The notes under the pieces: model-generated
Databases searched by the model: none
The model's input: only the letters and a program-made list of their open reading frames with translations
Told to the model about the DNA's origin: nothing
Translations under genes and position numbers: made by a program
Shown here: positions 43,561 to 54,025 of the stretch, piece after piece
How the letters are laid out: every line of letters starts with the position of its first letter
Numbering within the stretch: position 1 is the first letter of the stretch
Assembly (NCBI RefSeq): GCF_902167145.1
Contig: NC_050104.1
Coordinates: forward strand, 1,798,001 to 1,862,000
Direction of reading: 5' to 3'
Source: Zea mays
Lineage: Eukaryota; Streptophyta; Magnoliopsida; Poales; Poaceae
Length of the DNA stretch: 64,000 bases

Positions 43561-43799
43561 CTACACATCATCACAGTCTGCTATATATAAAAAGCTTTCA
43601 CCAATTAGAAATCCTGTTTATGATAATTAATAGTCTTTGCTCCTTAGATCCTATCAACACCAAAAACAATACTTGTGAGACTATAGAACATATAAAATGT
43701 AGAAATGAATCTTGACAGAATCGACCAAAACCAAACATAGAGTACTTGGAATTGGAAAACAATATCATGCCCCCTCACTCTCTTTGCCATATGCTTGTT

Positions 43800-44060
43800 G
43801 CCCGAACTGGAGGCCCAAGGGCTCATATCTAAAAACAAGTATTAGAGGAGAAGAAAGTAAGTACTTGGAGTGGTTGATGCAAAATGACCTCAAGCAATTG
43901 AAGCAATGTGTCACCTGCTTATCATTATTATCGCCTGAGAATAATTCATCACTGGCTGCACCTAAAGATGAACATCTGCCCCAACTTTCTCTGTTAGAGC
44001 TTGTGAATGAACATGACTCCTCATTGCGCCTACTTCTTTTTCCTATAAGAAAGGAATGCT
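43800..44060 (-). pseudogene. Possible captured exon, not identified
   Basis: The minus strand reads a Ser/Arg/Glu-rich segment (GKRSRRNEESCSFTSSNRES, then WGRCSSLGAASDELFSGDN) after an acceptor-like CTGATCAG|. It could belong to the DUF632 gene or another host gene. Support is limited to frame and splice-like borders. Confidence 0.3.
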
Positions 44061-44348
44061 TCTGATCAGACATTTTGCAAGCAAGAAGTATATGAGCATC
44101 AGTTCTCAAGACTTCTAATGTGTTTCTTAGGACCCTAACTGATGGGACATCTCTATATCACACATACTGCAATAAACAATTTAACACAATGGGCAATCCA
44201 GTGGAAGCAAGAGAATGCATCGCATGGGTAAAATTGCTAGACTTGACTAAAAAATATATAGGGTCCAAATTCTGTGCAAACTTACTTGAAGTTATAAAGT
44301 GAACTTTACCTGCAATCGTGATCCAACACTATCACTATCAATCTCTGG

Positions 44349-44864
44349 TCAGTTCATAATGTTGACCAAAATTGAATGCAAATGGCAGCCTAAAAATAGC
44401 AGCAATCAGTTGATGTGTCTGTTTCCTTCAGAATGGTGGTTATGTGGACGCTAACACTATAGGAACTATTTCTCATTCTACGCGCAATGGAACAGGTAGG
44501 CAAGTACCTAAGTACCTTGCTCATTCTATTTCTTTCACGTCTCTAATCTGTCACCGCACAACATCAATATGTCACCTATCATATCCTATCAACATTAAAA
44601 GCTAGAAATAATGCACATATTAAGTGAACCGGTGGAAACAGCCAGTTCATAAGAATGCTATTTGCAAGTAGCAAAACCAAGCAGCAGGCAGTTTACAATG
44701 GTGGCTAAAATTGCTTCAAAATAGGAACCTGACAATAGCAGCTTTGTTTTGCTGTCAGTTCATAATGTTGACCAAAATTGAATGCAAATGGCAGCTTTAA
44801 AATAGCAGCCTAAAAATAGCAGCAATCAGTTGATGTGTATGTTTCCTTCAGAATGGTGGTTATT
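44349..44864. repeat. Direct duplication about 406 bp apart inside the inner Helitron
   Basis: CAGTTCATAATGTTGACCAA followed by AATTGAATGCAAATGGCAG occurs at about 44349 and 44756. The downstream CAGCAATCAGTTGATGTGT...CAGAATGGTGGTTAT block is also repeated. The second copy has a small insertion. Confidence 0.8.
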
Positions 44865-45110
44865 TTGAGTGATGAACGCCTTCGGCGTCCAGGGGTCACG
44901 GATCGACCATATCCTATTCAATTCTCCCCAACTCTGTATCTGTAGCTTATATTTTCACTATACATGGAATTTGGTTCACAGTGGCACCATACTATCTGAT
45001 CACATACCCAGGGAGTAGAACCAGCATACCACAAACGAGTGCCTGTGCAAAACTAATCTACAGAACAATACAATTAGATGCACTCGGTCGGTCAGTTGTG
45101 ATATACTAAC

Positions 45111-45233
45111 CTCGTATAGGGATGTGGGAACAAGCCTCTCGTATGATTCATTAAGTGTCACCACACCACAAACTCCAAGCGTCTTTAGCCGGAGAACATC
45201 GCTAGGGAATGGAACAGCACCGAGCAGGACATG
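45111..45233 (-). pseudogene. Captured PTPMT-like phosphatase exon
   Basis: A 123-bp exon reading HVLLGAVPFPSDVLRLKTLG then VCGVVTLNESYERLVPTSLYE, between a GTATCAG| acceptor and an ACGAG|GTTAGT donor. The block L-L-G-A-V-P-F-P-S-D-V-x-x-L-K-x-L-G-V-x-G-V-V-T-L-N-E-x-Y-E-x-L-V-P is typical of plant PTPMT/DSP8-type dual-specificity phosphatases (phosphatidylglycerophosphate phosphatase). The catalytic HCxxxxxR loop lies in a later exon and is not found here, so no activity is expected. Confidence 0.75.
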
Positions 45234-46718
45234 CTGATACACCAAAAGCGATTGAAGGCGATGAGAGCATAACCAGCAGAAAATTCTAAACGAATTGGAA
45301 CATAATAGGTCAGCAAAACATTGTAAAACGTTGCATGACCTTTATTCATGTGCTTCCAAAATCAATTAAGAAAAACGAAAACTAATGCGGAACAACATAA
45401 TGTGTGTCGTCATCTAGCTTTGTATCTTGAATGTGGTAGCAGTTATCTGAAAACACTAAGAATTCAGTGCACAGACAACTGTGAATAAAAAATAGAGAGA
45501 ACTGTGAAGTTGTGGCATGTGGACTGTTAATATGTTTTTTTTGAACTATGAATTTTACACAGAGAACTGTTTAGTTGTGTCGTGTTGTTTCTTGATAAGT
45601 GTTTTTGAACTGTGAAACTGAAAACACACACAACTAAGAATATGCGAACCAAGGGTTTATCTAGTAGCTGCAGTGTGGTGCACCTCGTTCTCATAGACAC
45701 AGTTAGAGACCTCCTTAATCGGGCCAGGAATAATACTGTTAACTTGTAAGCAGAATAAATGATGTTTGAGGGATGTCAAATTATTTAGTTAACTATTCAT
45801 CAAACAAAGACATGATTGATACCGTAATTGTAATCTAATCTCAATGAACCTGGATAAAAAAAGTGAAGATATGATTGCCTTCACAATTATTATCCGAATG
45901 GAATTTAGAAATGCAAATAAGCAAAAAAAGCGCAAGGATATCTCTTACCAGAAGGTGGGAGTAGGGGCAGTGGCGAAGATGAGCCCTCGTGGCCCCTGTC
46001 GTAGGGGTTTATGACCTGAATGGTTCTTGACCTTGGACATGATTGAAGGGAACAACTATATCCATTTGTTTTGCAAATCAGAAGTAAATTTTCAAATTTA
46101 AAATAAAAACAATAGATGATCTAGCTAGTTACCAGGAGGAGAGATCCACTACACATATGACCAGAAGAAGCTCCATAAATACATGTATAGGCACCATTAG
46201 TTGCTAGTCAAACTTTTTGATTGACTTACAAAACAGGTAAACACATGTCATAAATATCGATATAAATTAGAAGTCTAAATAAAGCACAAAGCAAACAGTT
46301 GTACATTCATAGAAAACTGATACCTCCAAACAAATAAATAAACATCTAATATTGTTTACCTCTGATATACGACACCCGTAGAAATTAAAGCATGTCCAAT
46401 TTGAGGTGCTTACTCAAAATCACATTGGTAAGCAAACATGTATCAGGTCACTCAAAATCACTGATACCTCCAGTAATAAGTTGCAAGCAAATCTAAAGCC
46501 TATGAAATTAGAGTGAGTCGATATGCCGAGACACATATTTGCAGTCATTCCAGCAGTGATAAATTAGTACCCATTTCTAGCGAACACAAAGGTGGTAAAA
46601 CAGTTTTCCCATGGCCCATTGGAGCATGAAAGGGATCACATGACAAACAGTCACATCCAGAAATAAGTATATAGCAAAAACTAATTAAAACAAGAGGTGG
46701 TGAAAAGTCACATCTCAC
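45234..46718. other. Inner Helitron intron-like DNA
   Basis: AT-rich sequence between the HMGB-like and PTPMT-like exons. Presumably introns of captured genes. No additional exon can be named. Confidence 0.4.
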
Positions 46719-46828
46719 ATGAACATGTAGAAAACATCTGGAGATATCTTGGGCTTCCTAGGGTCCTTGCCAACCTTCCCCTTCCTTCCCTTGGCGGGCT
46801 TCTCCGCCCCCTTGCTATTCACTGCCAA
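46719..46828 (-). pseudogene. Captured HMGB exon
   Basis: Reads LAVNSKGAEKPAKGRKGK then VGKDPRKPKISPDVFYMFM before a GTGAGA donor. The Lys-rich leader followed by K-D-P-x-K-P-K-x-x-P-x-x-F-x-x-F-M is the start of the HMG box of plant HMGB proteins. The usual PPSAFFVFM has become SPDVFYMFM, so this copy has drifted. The rest of the box is absent. Confidence 0.75.
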
Positions 46829-48629
46829 CTTGCAGAAACCAAAGTAATGGGCCCACCGCCAACAGAGACAGTGAGGGCAAAGCAACAATGATGAAAAGTC
46901 AAATTCAACGTGCGATGGTGGATGATATAAAAGCAGAACCCGATTAAAGAGCTGAAAGTACTACCTCGCAAGCAAATCCACCTTGCAAATGTTGGCCAAC
47001 GAAAAGCATAACCGATCAGCAATGAACAAAGGCATCCTATACATATTCTACCAACAACCATCTGCCATTTAAAATTGAAGCCTCTTATCTTCAAGAAAAG
47101 CAGACAAAAAAACTGCAAGATATTTCTAAACAAAATCAAATCTACCACATCTTACAGAACAAGTAAACAGATAAGTGACTTAGTTAACAACTATCCTAAT
47201 AACCAATAATAAACCCAAAATTTTGAGCTCTTTTTGTTGTATGCACAGCTAGTTCAGATAAGCACTTGATCAAGAAGACACAATCTGCAAGCTGAATTGC
47301 CATAGGTTATTGGCCAACTCAACATCTGAAAATATAGCAAGATTTGTTTAGTTCAATCGAGTTGTGTAGTCTAGCATAGATTGTGGTTGAACTATTCCTT
47401 TTAGAATACTGCAACATTGTATTAAGTAAATCCACACCCAAACTTTGTTTAACATTATTGTGGATCTAACTGAGCCCTCTGGGTTTTGTCCATTTTCAAA
47501 TCAAATATATTTATGATTGAGTGATTGACACTTGGTGGGATAGAGAAGTGAACCATTTATAGGTTAAAAATCATACAATTCTATTATCAGATGAACGCAG
47601 ATAAGGGAAAAGAATGATTGCGACAAAAAAGAGACAAGCATCAATATAATAGTTCATAACTTTATCCAGTTAAGTATGGAAGTTTTGTGATCAGTAAGCC
47701 CCATTAGAGCTTAGCAAAAACTTGATGGAAAAATTGATTGTAAACAAATAGGTCATATCACCATTCAAGAAAACTTACTTGATTTGTCAAAGTCGCAGCA
47801 GTATGAGCTCCAACTTCAACAGCTTGTGCTACAACCTACAAGAAAATGATTCATTTGAAGTCCATTATGGAAAAGCTAGAGAAGTTTATTATTCCTTTCT
47901 TCTCTTTTATGGAGGCTACCCGAGTATATGGATATGTGGAATCATTTGTGCTATTTAAGAAATAGCGGAATTCTGCTTGATGGTTAAAAAAGGAAAGAGA
48001 AAGGTGTATGCTAGTCACGCACCATTTTTTAACACTTAATTGCTTGGTCAGTTTGGTGATATAATGTATCTCATAGCTGTCATATGAATTTGATTTACCA
48101 ATATGCTATTTACTCAACATTTATCTGGATGAAGCACTCTCTCTAAAAGTTTACATTCTCAATTGTGTGCAGGAAACATGTATGTTTTCTTTTCATGAGT
48201 TATTAGCCATCCTCATGTTTTAGGATTTAGCGTAATCACTCCATTTGGTTCTATTTTGCAGATGTTTCTAGATGTCTAGCATTACACATTTTAGTTTGAT
48301 CTAGAATGTTATGTCTCATGCTGATAACGTGCACTGATCAACATCCATGTTCTACAGAATATATAAGAGGATCCATCTATTACTCCATTAGTACATATAT
48401 TACTCCATTAGTACACACAATTACATGTTCTGAACCCTAATAGTTGTAATGTATGTTCATCATTTTATTGAACCGTAGTGGACAGGCCAGACAGAACTGA
48501 TTGAAGAATGTGTAATGAACCTGCGGCATTAAGGATCCCTGTTAAGGTCCTATTTGATTCAGTTGTTGCTTATTCCATGGATGAAATTGACATGGTATTT
48601 GTTGCTGTATAAAATTCAATCAACAATAT
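46829..48629. other. Inner Helitron intron-like DNA upstream of the HMGB exon
   Basis: AT-rich. Apart from the possible SNARE-type exon at 47774-47835, nothing is recognised. Confidence 0.4.
47774..47835 (-). pseudogene. Possible captured SNARE-type exon
   Basis: The minus strand reads VVAQAVEVGAHTAATLTNQ before a GTAAGT donor. The heptad-like pattern resembles the SNARE motif region of plant NPSN-type proteins. It is too short for certainty. Confidence 0.35.
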
Positions 48630-50039
48630 CATACCTTAAATAATTATTGGTGTGTGAATTGAGATATTCATTTGAGTACTAACCTGTCTTTTTTTTGTCT
48701 CGTTAAGGTACGACCAAGGTGCTGATACCCTATCTTCCGTACCATGTGCGTGCTTGCTCACTTGTGAAGTATCTTGGTCAGGAGGACTTAGGAGCACTCT
48801 TTTTCCCTTCAACATCACTTGTGCTCATGTCAACAGTATTTTACGAGCAACAACATATTTACTGCCACCGGTGTCTGCCAAGCATGGTGTTCAACTGTTC
48901 ATACTGCAGTTGAGCAGGGTAGCACTATGTATGAATCTTCTTTTAGAATGCAGAAAACACTGCTTACCAAAGCATTTCTTCCCTCGTCTTTATGTAATCC
49001 AACCATCCTTTCGCACAGGCAGCAGATTTGGCTGCTGTTCGTCGGACGTCAAGGACCCCAGCAGGGTGTCACAACTGTTGGACGCCGACATCGACGCGGA
49101 GGAGGATGCAGACGCGGACGATAGCGGCGTCGATAAGGACGTCGAGCATGGGTGCGAGAGCCTGATAACCTCCCATGCCGCCGTAGGTGGCTGTTTATTC
49201 CTGTAGATGCCCTTGGCTCACTCAGGCGTGGCCGCTGGCCTGGCGCAGAGGGAGATGGGCGGTGCTCTCTGCCTCCGTCGCCACTTCGCCACGCCCCCAA
49301 CAATATGGGAGTCAGAGCTAGGGTTTCGGCTACGAGGCCGCGGCGGGGGCTGAGCTCCCTGGGGAAGTCGTGAGGCGAGAAACGGATGCAAACAGAGATC
49401 AAAGGGTGAAGGTTTAGGGTTTGATTGATGGATGTGGTTGGGGAAGGGATGGGGCGGGAGATGCTCACCTCTGCAGACACAACACGCCGGCGCTGGGGCC
49501 GCGCGATTGCGCGCCAGTGCATCGATAGGTTGGCCCACGGGGTTGGAGCTGGGGCGGGACGGGAGGGGTTGGAGGGCGCCCACCTCTGCAGCCACGGCAC
49601 GCCGGTGCATTGGGAGGCGTGCTCGAGGGAGCAGGCACGAGGTGCACCGGGGGAGGCGACATTAGGTGCGGTGATAAAGAGGAGAGGGAGAGGAGCGGTG
49701 GCGAGGGCGGTTCCGTGGAGGACGCGCTGCACAGCTTGAGCCCGTGGCAGTCGGACGGTGCACAGCTTGAGCCGCGGAGCTCGGCCGGCCGAGCTCGTCG
49801 CGGCGAGGAGGGTGGAAGTTGCAGAGCGCATCGAGGACGGGAAGGGCTGGTGGGCGAGGGGGAGAGCGATGCGGGGATCGTGGGAGGGTGGGCGTCGGTG
49901 GAGGACTGGAGAGAGCGCGCATCGGACGGAGGAGGAGCTCCACAGCATATTGGACGATCGAGATAGCTAGATGGCACATGGCAGAACGGCAGAACAGATA
50001 GAGGCAGACTACTCTTACATACTTAATAGGTAGTAGAGA
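48630..50039. other. 5' part of the inner Helitron, GC-rich, no assigned gene
   Basis: A plus-strand frame ending near 49206 reads SQLLDADIDAEEDADADD, and the GC-rich 49200-49960 stretch has many overlapping open frames on both strands. None shows a recognisable domain, and GC-rich composition alone explains them. Captured 5' leader or promoter DNA is plausible. Confidence 0.4.
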
Positions 50040-50540
50040 TTAAGGCTCTAAGGGTAGCCTGCCGTTCTGCCTTCGTTTAATCTGGATCGTCCATCCGCAT
50101 GGCTGTTGTTCAATCTGGATCGTCCATCCGCGCGCACAAAAGTTCAATACATGTTTACAATATACCACTAACTGATTACAAGAGCTGATTGCTTTCTCTG
50201 TAGCAGCCACGTTTATAAGTTGCTGCCGCACTCTTTTGCTAGCCGATATGGTACCATTTATTTGTGCCGCGGTAGAGAACATGGAATTTATTTGGCTGGC
50301 TGATATGAGGCCCATCTATCAATTCAATTGTAAACGGCCCATCTAGGAAAAACCCTAGATATGCCCGCGCCCGCAGGCTCTCCGTCGGTCGCGCGGCTCT
50401 CGCGCGGCGGCTCCTCACCCGCCGTCGGTCGCTCCTCATCTCGCAGACAGTCGCGCACCTCCTCTCCTCTACCACTGTCGCCCCCTCCTCGCCGCCATTA
50501 CTGCTCGCCGCGTCCTGGCTCCTGTAGTGGAAATCGGGCG

Positions 50541-51179
50541 GAAGGAGGTGTTCGGAACATCGAGGCTGCGATCCCAGCGAGCAAGCTCGCGTGGCTTGGT
50601 GGGCACAGCCTCCTTCTCGCCGCCAGCTCTCACTCTGGGCCGGCCGGGGTGGTGGGGGACATACGTCTTTGGGATGTTCGGGCGAGCGCCACGGTGCCAG
50701 TGTGGGAGGTCAGGGAGAAGGAGGATTGCTTTGCTGATGTTGCCGCGTCTGACGCACTGTCAGCGGTGTTCAAGGTGGGTGCAGCATCCAGTGAGGTGTT
50801 CATGGCTGACCTGAGGAGGCTTGGTAACGGTGGTGGCGTTGGATTGGAGCCATGGGTGTGCATTGGCGATGGATAGAAGGCGGCTGCAGCCGCATCATCT
50901 GGAAGGAAAGAGAGGAATGGTTGTAGAATTGAGTGCTACTGCAGTTGGGTGTTTGTGGCACGAGGCGCGGACGTTGAGGTGTGGAGTCAGGTGGGATTGG
51001 CACCAGAAGCCAGTGGAAAGAAGGTGATGAGGAGGAATTGGGTTGGCAGTGAACTATCCACAAAGCCCAAGATTGTGAGCTGGGCATTTGGTGGCAGCAG
51101 GATGGCATTGGCCAGAGCTGATCAGCTGCCTGTGGAGATATGGGATAGTGCTACAGCAGCAATTGGCGCAAATCCCTGA
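50541..51179 (+). pseudogene. Captured BTB/POZ-WD40-type gene fragment
   Basis: An intron-free frame of about 212 codons with a single in-frame TAG at 50874-50876, ending at TGA 51177-51179. It reads RNIEAAIPASKLAWLGGHS, then GVVGDIRLWDVRASATVPVW, WEVREKEDCFADVAASDALS, then after the stop VFVARGADVEVWSQVGLAPE and KIVSWAFGGSRMALARADQ. The D-I-R-L-W-D and V-E-V-W-S strands are beta-propeller-like. The whole resembles the C-terminal part of plant BTB/POZ proteins with a WD40/YVTN-like domain (At5g41330/At3g09030 type), by recall. The BTB domain is missing. It lies in the outer Helitron in sense orientation, consistent with capture. Confidence 0.6.
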
Positions 51180-51681
51180 GTAGAGGGAGGATATCGCAAA
51201 AGCAAGCCGACGCTTGTCAAATGTTCAATTGCTGCTTGTTCCTCTATGCAATGTAAATTTACTTTAGCGTGTTGTTTGTGATGTATCCCAGATAGTTAGA
51301 ATCTTGAATGCAATGCCTGGAAGGTATGGAATGATTTTACTGGGGTTGAATATATTCTGTGTTTTCTGATCATGCAATCTACTGAATTTTGTTATCACCC
51401 TAGGAAAAAGGGTAATACAGTATCTTTTTAAGCAATTGTGGAAAAAGGTCTTTGCCAGGGTAAACTTTGTTTAACTGAGTTATTCTTTTTGGGTATTGAA
51501 AATCTAACTTCCTCAATAAGAATTTGCATAATTGTCTTACATCAGTTATAGATTTGGTGCTTCTAGAAGCTCAACACAATTCCATAGAAGCTCACCACAA
51601 TTCCAGCATGATATGGGAATCTGTTACAACATGCTTTGCAATAGTTCATGTGTGCTCTCAGGTCTGCAAGATTTTATGGTA

Positions 51682-51841
51682 CTCCCTCCGTCCCATAGTA
51701 CTATTTGTTTTAGCTCTTATTTTTTATGTTTATATTCAAATGAATGATGATAAATATATACATATATATAAAACATATACATCAAGTATTGTATGAATCT
51801 ATTAACATCCCAAAATAAATTTTTATTTGGGACAGAGGGAG
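51682..51841. mobile_element. Stowaway MITE
   Basis: 160 bp. CTCCCTCCGTCCCATAGTAC at the left and the inverted GGGACAGAGGGAG at the right, flanked by TA (51680-51681 and 51842-51843). A textbook grass Stowaway; non-coding. Inserted in the outer Helitron. Confidence 0.9.
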
Positions 51842-52008
51842 TACCATTTAGATATGAGGATTGCCTAGAGATTCGTCACTCGTTTGCTCAGAAGTTGGAA
51901 ATAAATGATGACTACTTAAAGCAAACAAATACTGTGGATGGAACACAAGGTTTGATGAACATTTGGGCGTTTGAATCATTCCTGTTCTGCTGGTCGCCTC
52001 ACATTTAA

Positions 52009-52360
52009 GGCCCCGTTTGGTTGTTTGGTTATGGGTGACTAAAGTTTAGTGACTAAAGTTTAGTCACCTTTAGTCCCCCTAAATAAGCAAACATGGTGAC
52101 TAAAGTGGGGTGACTAAACTTTAGTTCTTTAGTCACCAAGGGGTGACTAAAAGGGACTAAAGTAGTATTTTACCTTATTTGTCCTCTCCACTTCCTTCTT
52201 ATAGCAAACATCCATTAATTAATAGGGGTAAAACAGTCATTATTCACAGCAATTAATGCTCTTTAGTCCGGTTTAGTCACTGGAACTAAACAGGGTACTT
52301 TAGCGACTAAACTTTAGTCACTAAAATTTAGTCTAGTGACTAAAGGAACCAAACAGGGCC
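52009..52360. mobile_element. Tourist-like MITE
   Basis: 352 bp. GGCCCCGTTTGGTT at the left; the right end is the inverted AACCAAACAGGGCC, flanked by TAA (52006-52008 and 52361-52363). The body is full of GTGACTAAA/TTTAGTCAC repeats. PIF/Harbinger-type target and ends. Confidence 0.9.
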
Positions 52361-52489
52361 TAAATTATCGAGTACCCTGCAACTAAACCATCGAGTTCCA
52401 CTGAAGTGCAAATTAGTCTTGACAAGCACCTAACTGTTGCAGGGGCGCAGGGGCAGATGTTTCTTGTAGGTAATATATGTGCTGGAATT

Positions 52490-52625
52490 GGGTATATAGC
52501 CCGGTGGTTAAGGGCTTGAGGCTCCAAGGGAGGAGCCGGCCGGCTGCGGTTTGAACCTCGTTTGGCACCAGGCCTAGCCGTGCCAGGGTGGTGTTGTTCA
52601 TGTGTCATGAAATTGGACGGTTTTT
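52490..52625 (+). mobile_element. tRNA-derived SINE-like element
   Basis: Contains a Pol III A box-like TAGCCCGGTGGTTAAGG (52497-52513) and a B box-like GGTTTGAACCTCG (52548-52560) at tRNA-like spacing, followed by a tRNA-unrelated tail. Plant SINEs have this arrangement. It cannot fold as a complete tRNA, so a functional tRNA gene is not proposed. The ends are approximate. Confidence 0.6.
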
Positions 52626-53056
52626 ATAGCGAATACCTTTGGCATTTGTACATTTCCTTTGTGCTTTCTGATTGAATCCCTGCACCCGAAAGCTCGCACA
52701 GTTTGAAGGTCATTCTGACCATGAAGTTGTCAACCAGCTGCTCTCGGCGTGAAGATGAAAACTCGGGCTGGTTAGTTTGTTGTATTGTATGGGTCATGCA
52801 CACTCACCAGGCCACAGGAACTTAGGCTCCACCCTCTGTCAGTGCAGGTTTGGCGACAAAGAGAGGATGACGTCCATGGCACCATGCTACTGGATACAAG
52901 AATTGTTTAGCTTCAACAACAACATGCGTGTACGTTAAAACATGGAGCGTCTCCACGGAATGGGCGAGCGAACGCACGGAGCCGCATCCTATATATATAG
53001 GACGAGTTCTGCTCTTTTCTTATCTTTGAGGCAGGGAGGGCAGCAGAGCAGCGTCG
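52626..53056. other. Promoter-like stretch in the outer Helitron
   Basis: Mostly unassigned sequence. A TATA box (CTATATATATAGG, 52990-53001) lies about 60 bp upstream of the ATG at 53057, suggesting a captured promoter and leader. Confidence 0.4.
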
Positions 53057-53126
53057 ATGGCCATGGATGGAGCTGTGTCTGATCTCCATCTAATCGCCTT
53101 CTTTGCCTTCCTTCTCAGTACACATG
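53057..53126 (+). pseudogene. Captured first exon encoding a leader-type peptide
   Basis: ATG in good context (GTCGATGGCC). Reads MAMDGAVSDLHLIAFFAFLL then STH before CATG|GTATATA. The hydrophobic run LIAFFAFLL looks like a signal peptide or membrane anchor. The gene of origin is not identified. It is in sense orientation in the outer Helitron, 0.5 kb from its 3' end. Confidence 0.4.
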
Positions 53127-53207
53127 GTATATATACAATATGCAATGCTCACACATAACATAGACTTCCTTTTTACTTCTGAATTTGTACATGCATATAT
53201 TTAAGAT

Positions 53208-53608
53208 AATTAGGTAGGTGCCCGTGCGATGCCACAGAACATAAATCTCGATTTGTATATCAGCTATGCTTCCTGTGGAGCAAGGAAGCGAACGCAAGCC
53301 AGCCTTTTTGTATTAGTGCATTTTGTTCGGTTCTTACTTGATCATCCTGTGTTCTTGTGTGTGCCATGGCCGAGTGGCAAGCTCAACACTGGTATTGTTG
53401 TCTTGTCTCAAATGAAGTCCGGTTCCACAAGTTAACCGGAAATCTTCATGGGTGATAGCTGTGTCAGATTCTTCCGCGCATAGGGCAAGTAATGCAAGTG
53501 ATAGCTGTGTCAGTTTACCCCTATTTTCTTAGGCATCACTTTTCTCAAATGAAGTCTATTGGAGGTTCGCAATTTATGTTCCGTGGCATCGCACGGACAC
53601 CTACCTAG
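53208..53608. repeat. Pair of inverted Helitron-type 3' ends
   Basis: The left end (minus strand) reads CTGTGGCATCGCACGGGCAC then CTACCTAA; the right end (plus strand) reads CCGTGGCATCGCACGGACAC then CTACCTAG. Similarity extends inward through GAACATAAAT, giving about 38-bp inverted termini 401 bp apart. Each end alone looks like a Helitron terminus with hairpin and CTRR. Confidence 0.75.
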
Positions 53609-54000
53609 TTTATTATATATCTTCTCAAATGATAAAATAAAATCTGAATACGGGTACATATATATTTTTTCACATTTTTGTTGTAGGGAGCACATAATGT
53701 AGTTCCTTCGTCTGTCGTGCTTTAGTTCAAAAAATGAACTAGTGGACCATAAATATTTTAGAACGGAGGTAGCATAAAAAAGTCTACGTAAAATTTTATT
53801 CTTACTTATAATAATGTGCTTGATAACATAAGAAAAGATTAGCAACAAATTTTATACATATCTATTTTAAAATATTAAATTTGTCCTAACAACTCGAATA
53901 CGATCTTCATCCCTACCAATAATTATAGTTGAGCATACACTTAGTCCACACGTACAGGGAGCAATATTGTATGTCGGTGTTTTAGCACCGTACATGCAAT
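53609..54000. other. AT-rich spacer with a possible Stowaway remnant
   Basis: Between the Helitron end and the CACTA element. GTTCCTTCGTCTGT near 53700 and AACGGAGGTAG near 53762 may be the ends of a short eroded Stowaway. No gene is seen. Confidence 0.4.
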
Positions 54001-54025
54001 CACTACCGGAATCGATGGCTTTGTC

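Larger units (their letters stand above)
41244..50039 (-). mobile_element. Inner Helitron (minus strand) with captured gene fragments
   Basis: 8.8 kb. On the minus strand the 5' end is TCTCTACTACCTATTAAG at 50039. The 3' end at 41244 is CCCGTTGCAACGCACGGG, a perfect hairpin, then CATCTACCTAG. The flanking bases are A on the 5' side and T on the 3' side (minus strand), with no target duplication, exactly as for Helitrons. It has no Rep/helicase and is therefore non-autonomous. Exon fragments of at least four unrelated genes (profilin, DUF632, PTPMT-like phosphatase, HMGB) all read in its own orientation. Confidence 0.9.
41231..53608 (+). mobile_element. Outer Helitron (plus strand), split at its 5' tip
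   Basis: The 5' terminus TCTCTACTACTTA (41231-41243) continues at 50040 (TTAAGGCTCTAAGGGTAG), where it matches the 5' end of the inner Helitron. The proposed 3' terminus is at 53608: hairpin CCGTGGCATCGCACGG, then ACACCTACCTAG. The flanks are A (41230) and T (53609), as expected for Helitron insertion between A and T. Without the inner element it is about 3.6 kb. It carries a BTB/WD40-type gene fragment and a short leader-type exon, both in sense orientation, and no Rep/helicase. The 5' end is strongly supported; the 3' end is less certain because a second Helitron-type 3' end in the opposite orientation lies at 53208. Confidence 0.65.

Noticed and set aside
49049..50001. Many long GC-rich ORFs at the 5' end of the inner Helitron
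   Set aside because: Overlapping on all frames with Arg/Pro/Ala/Gly-rich translations, explained by base composition. No domain is seen.
52497..52570. tRNA gene
   Set aside because: A- and B-box motifs are present but no cloverleaf with acceptor stem and anticodon arm can be formed; a SINE is the better explanation.
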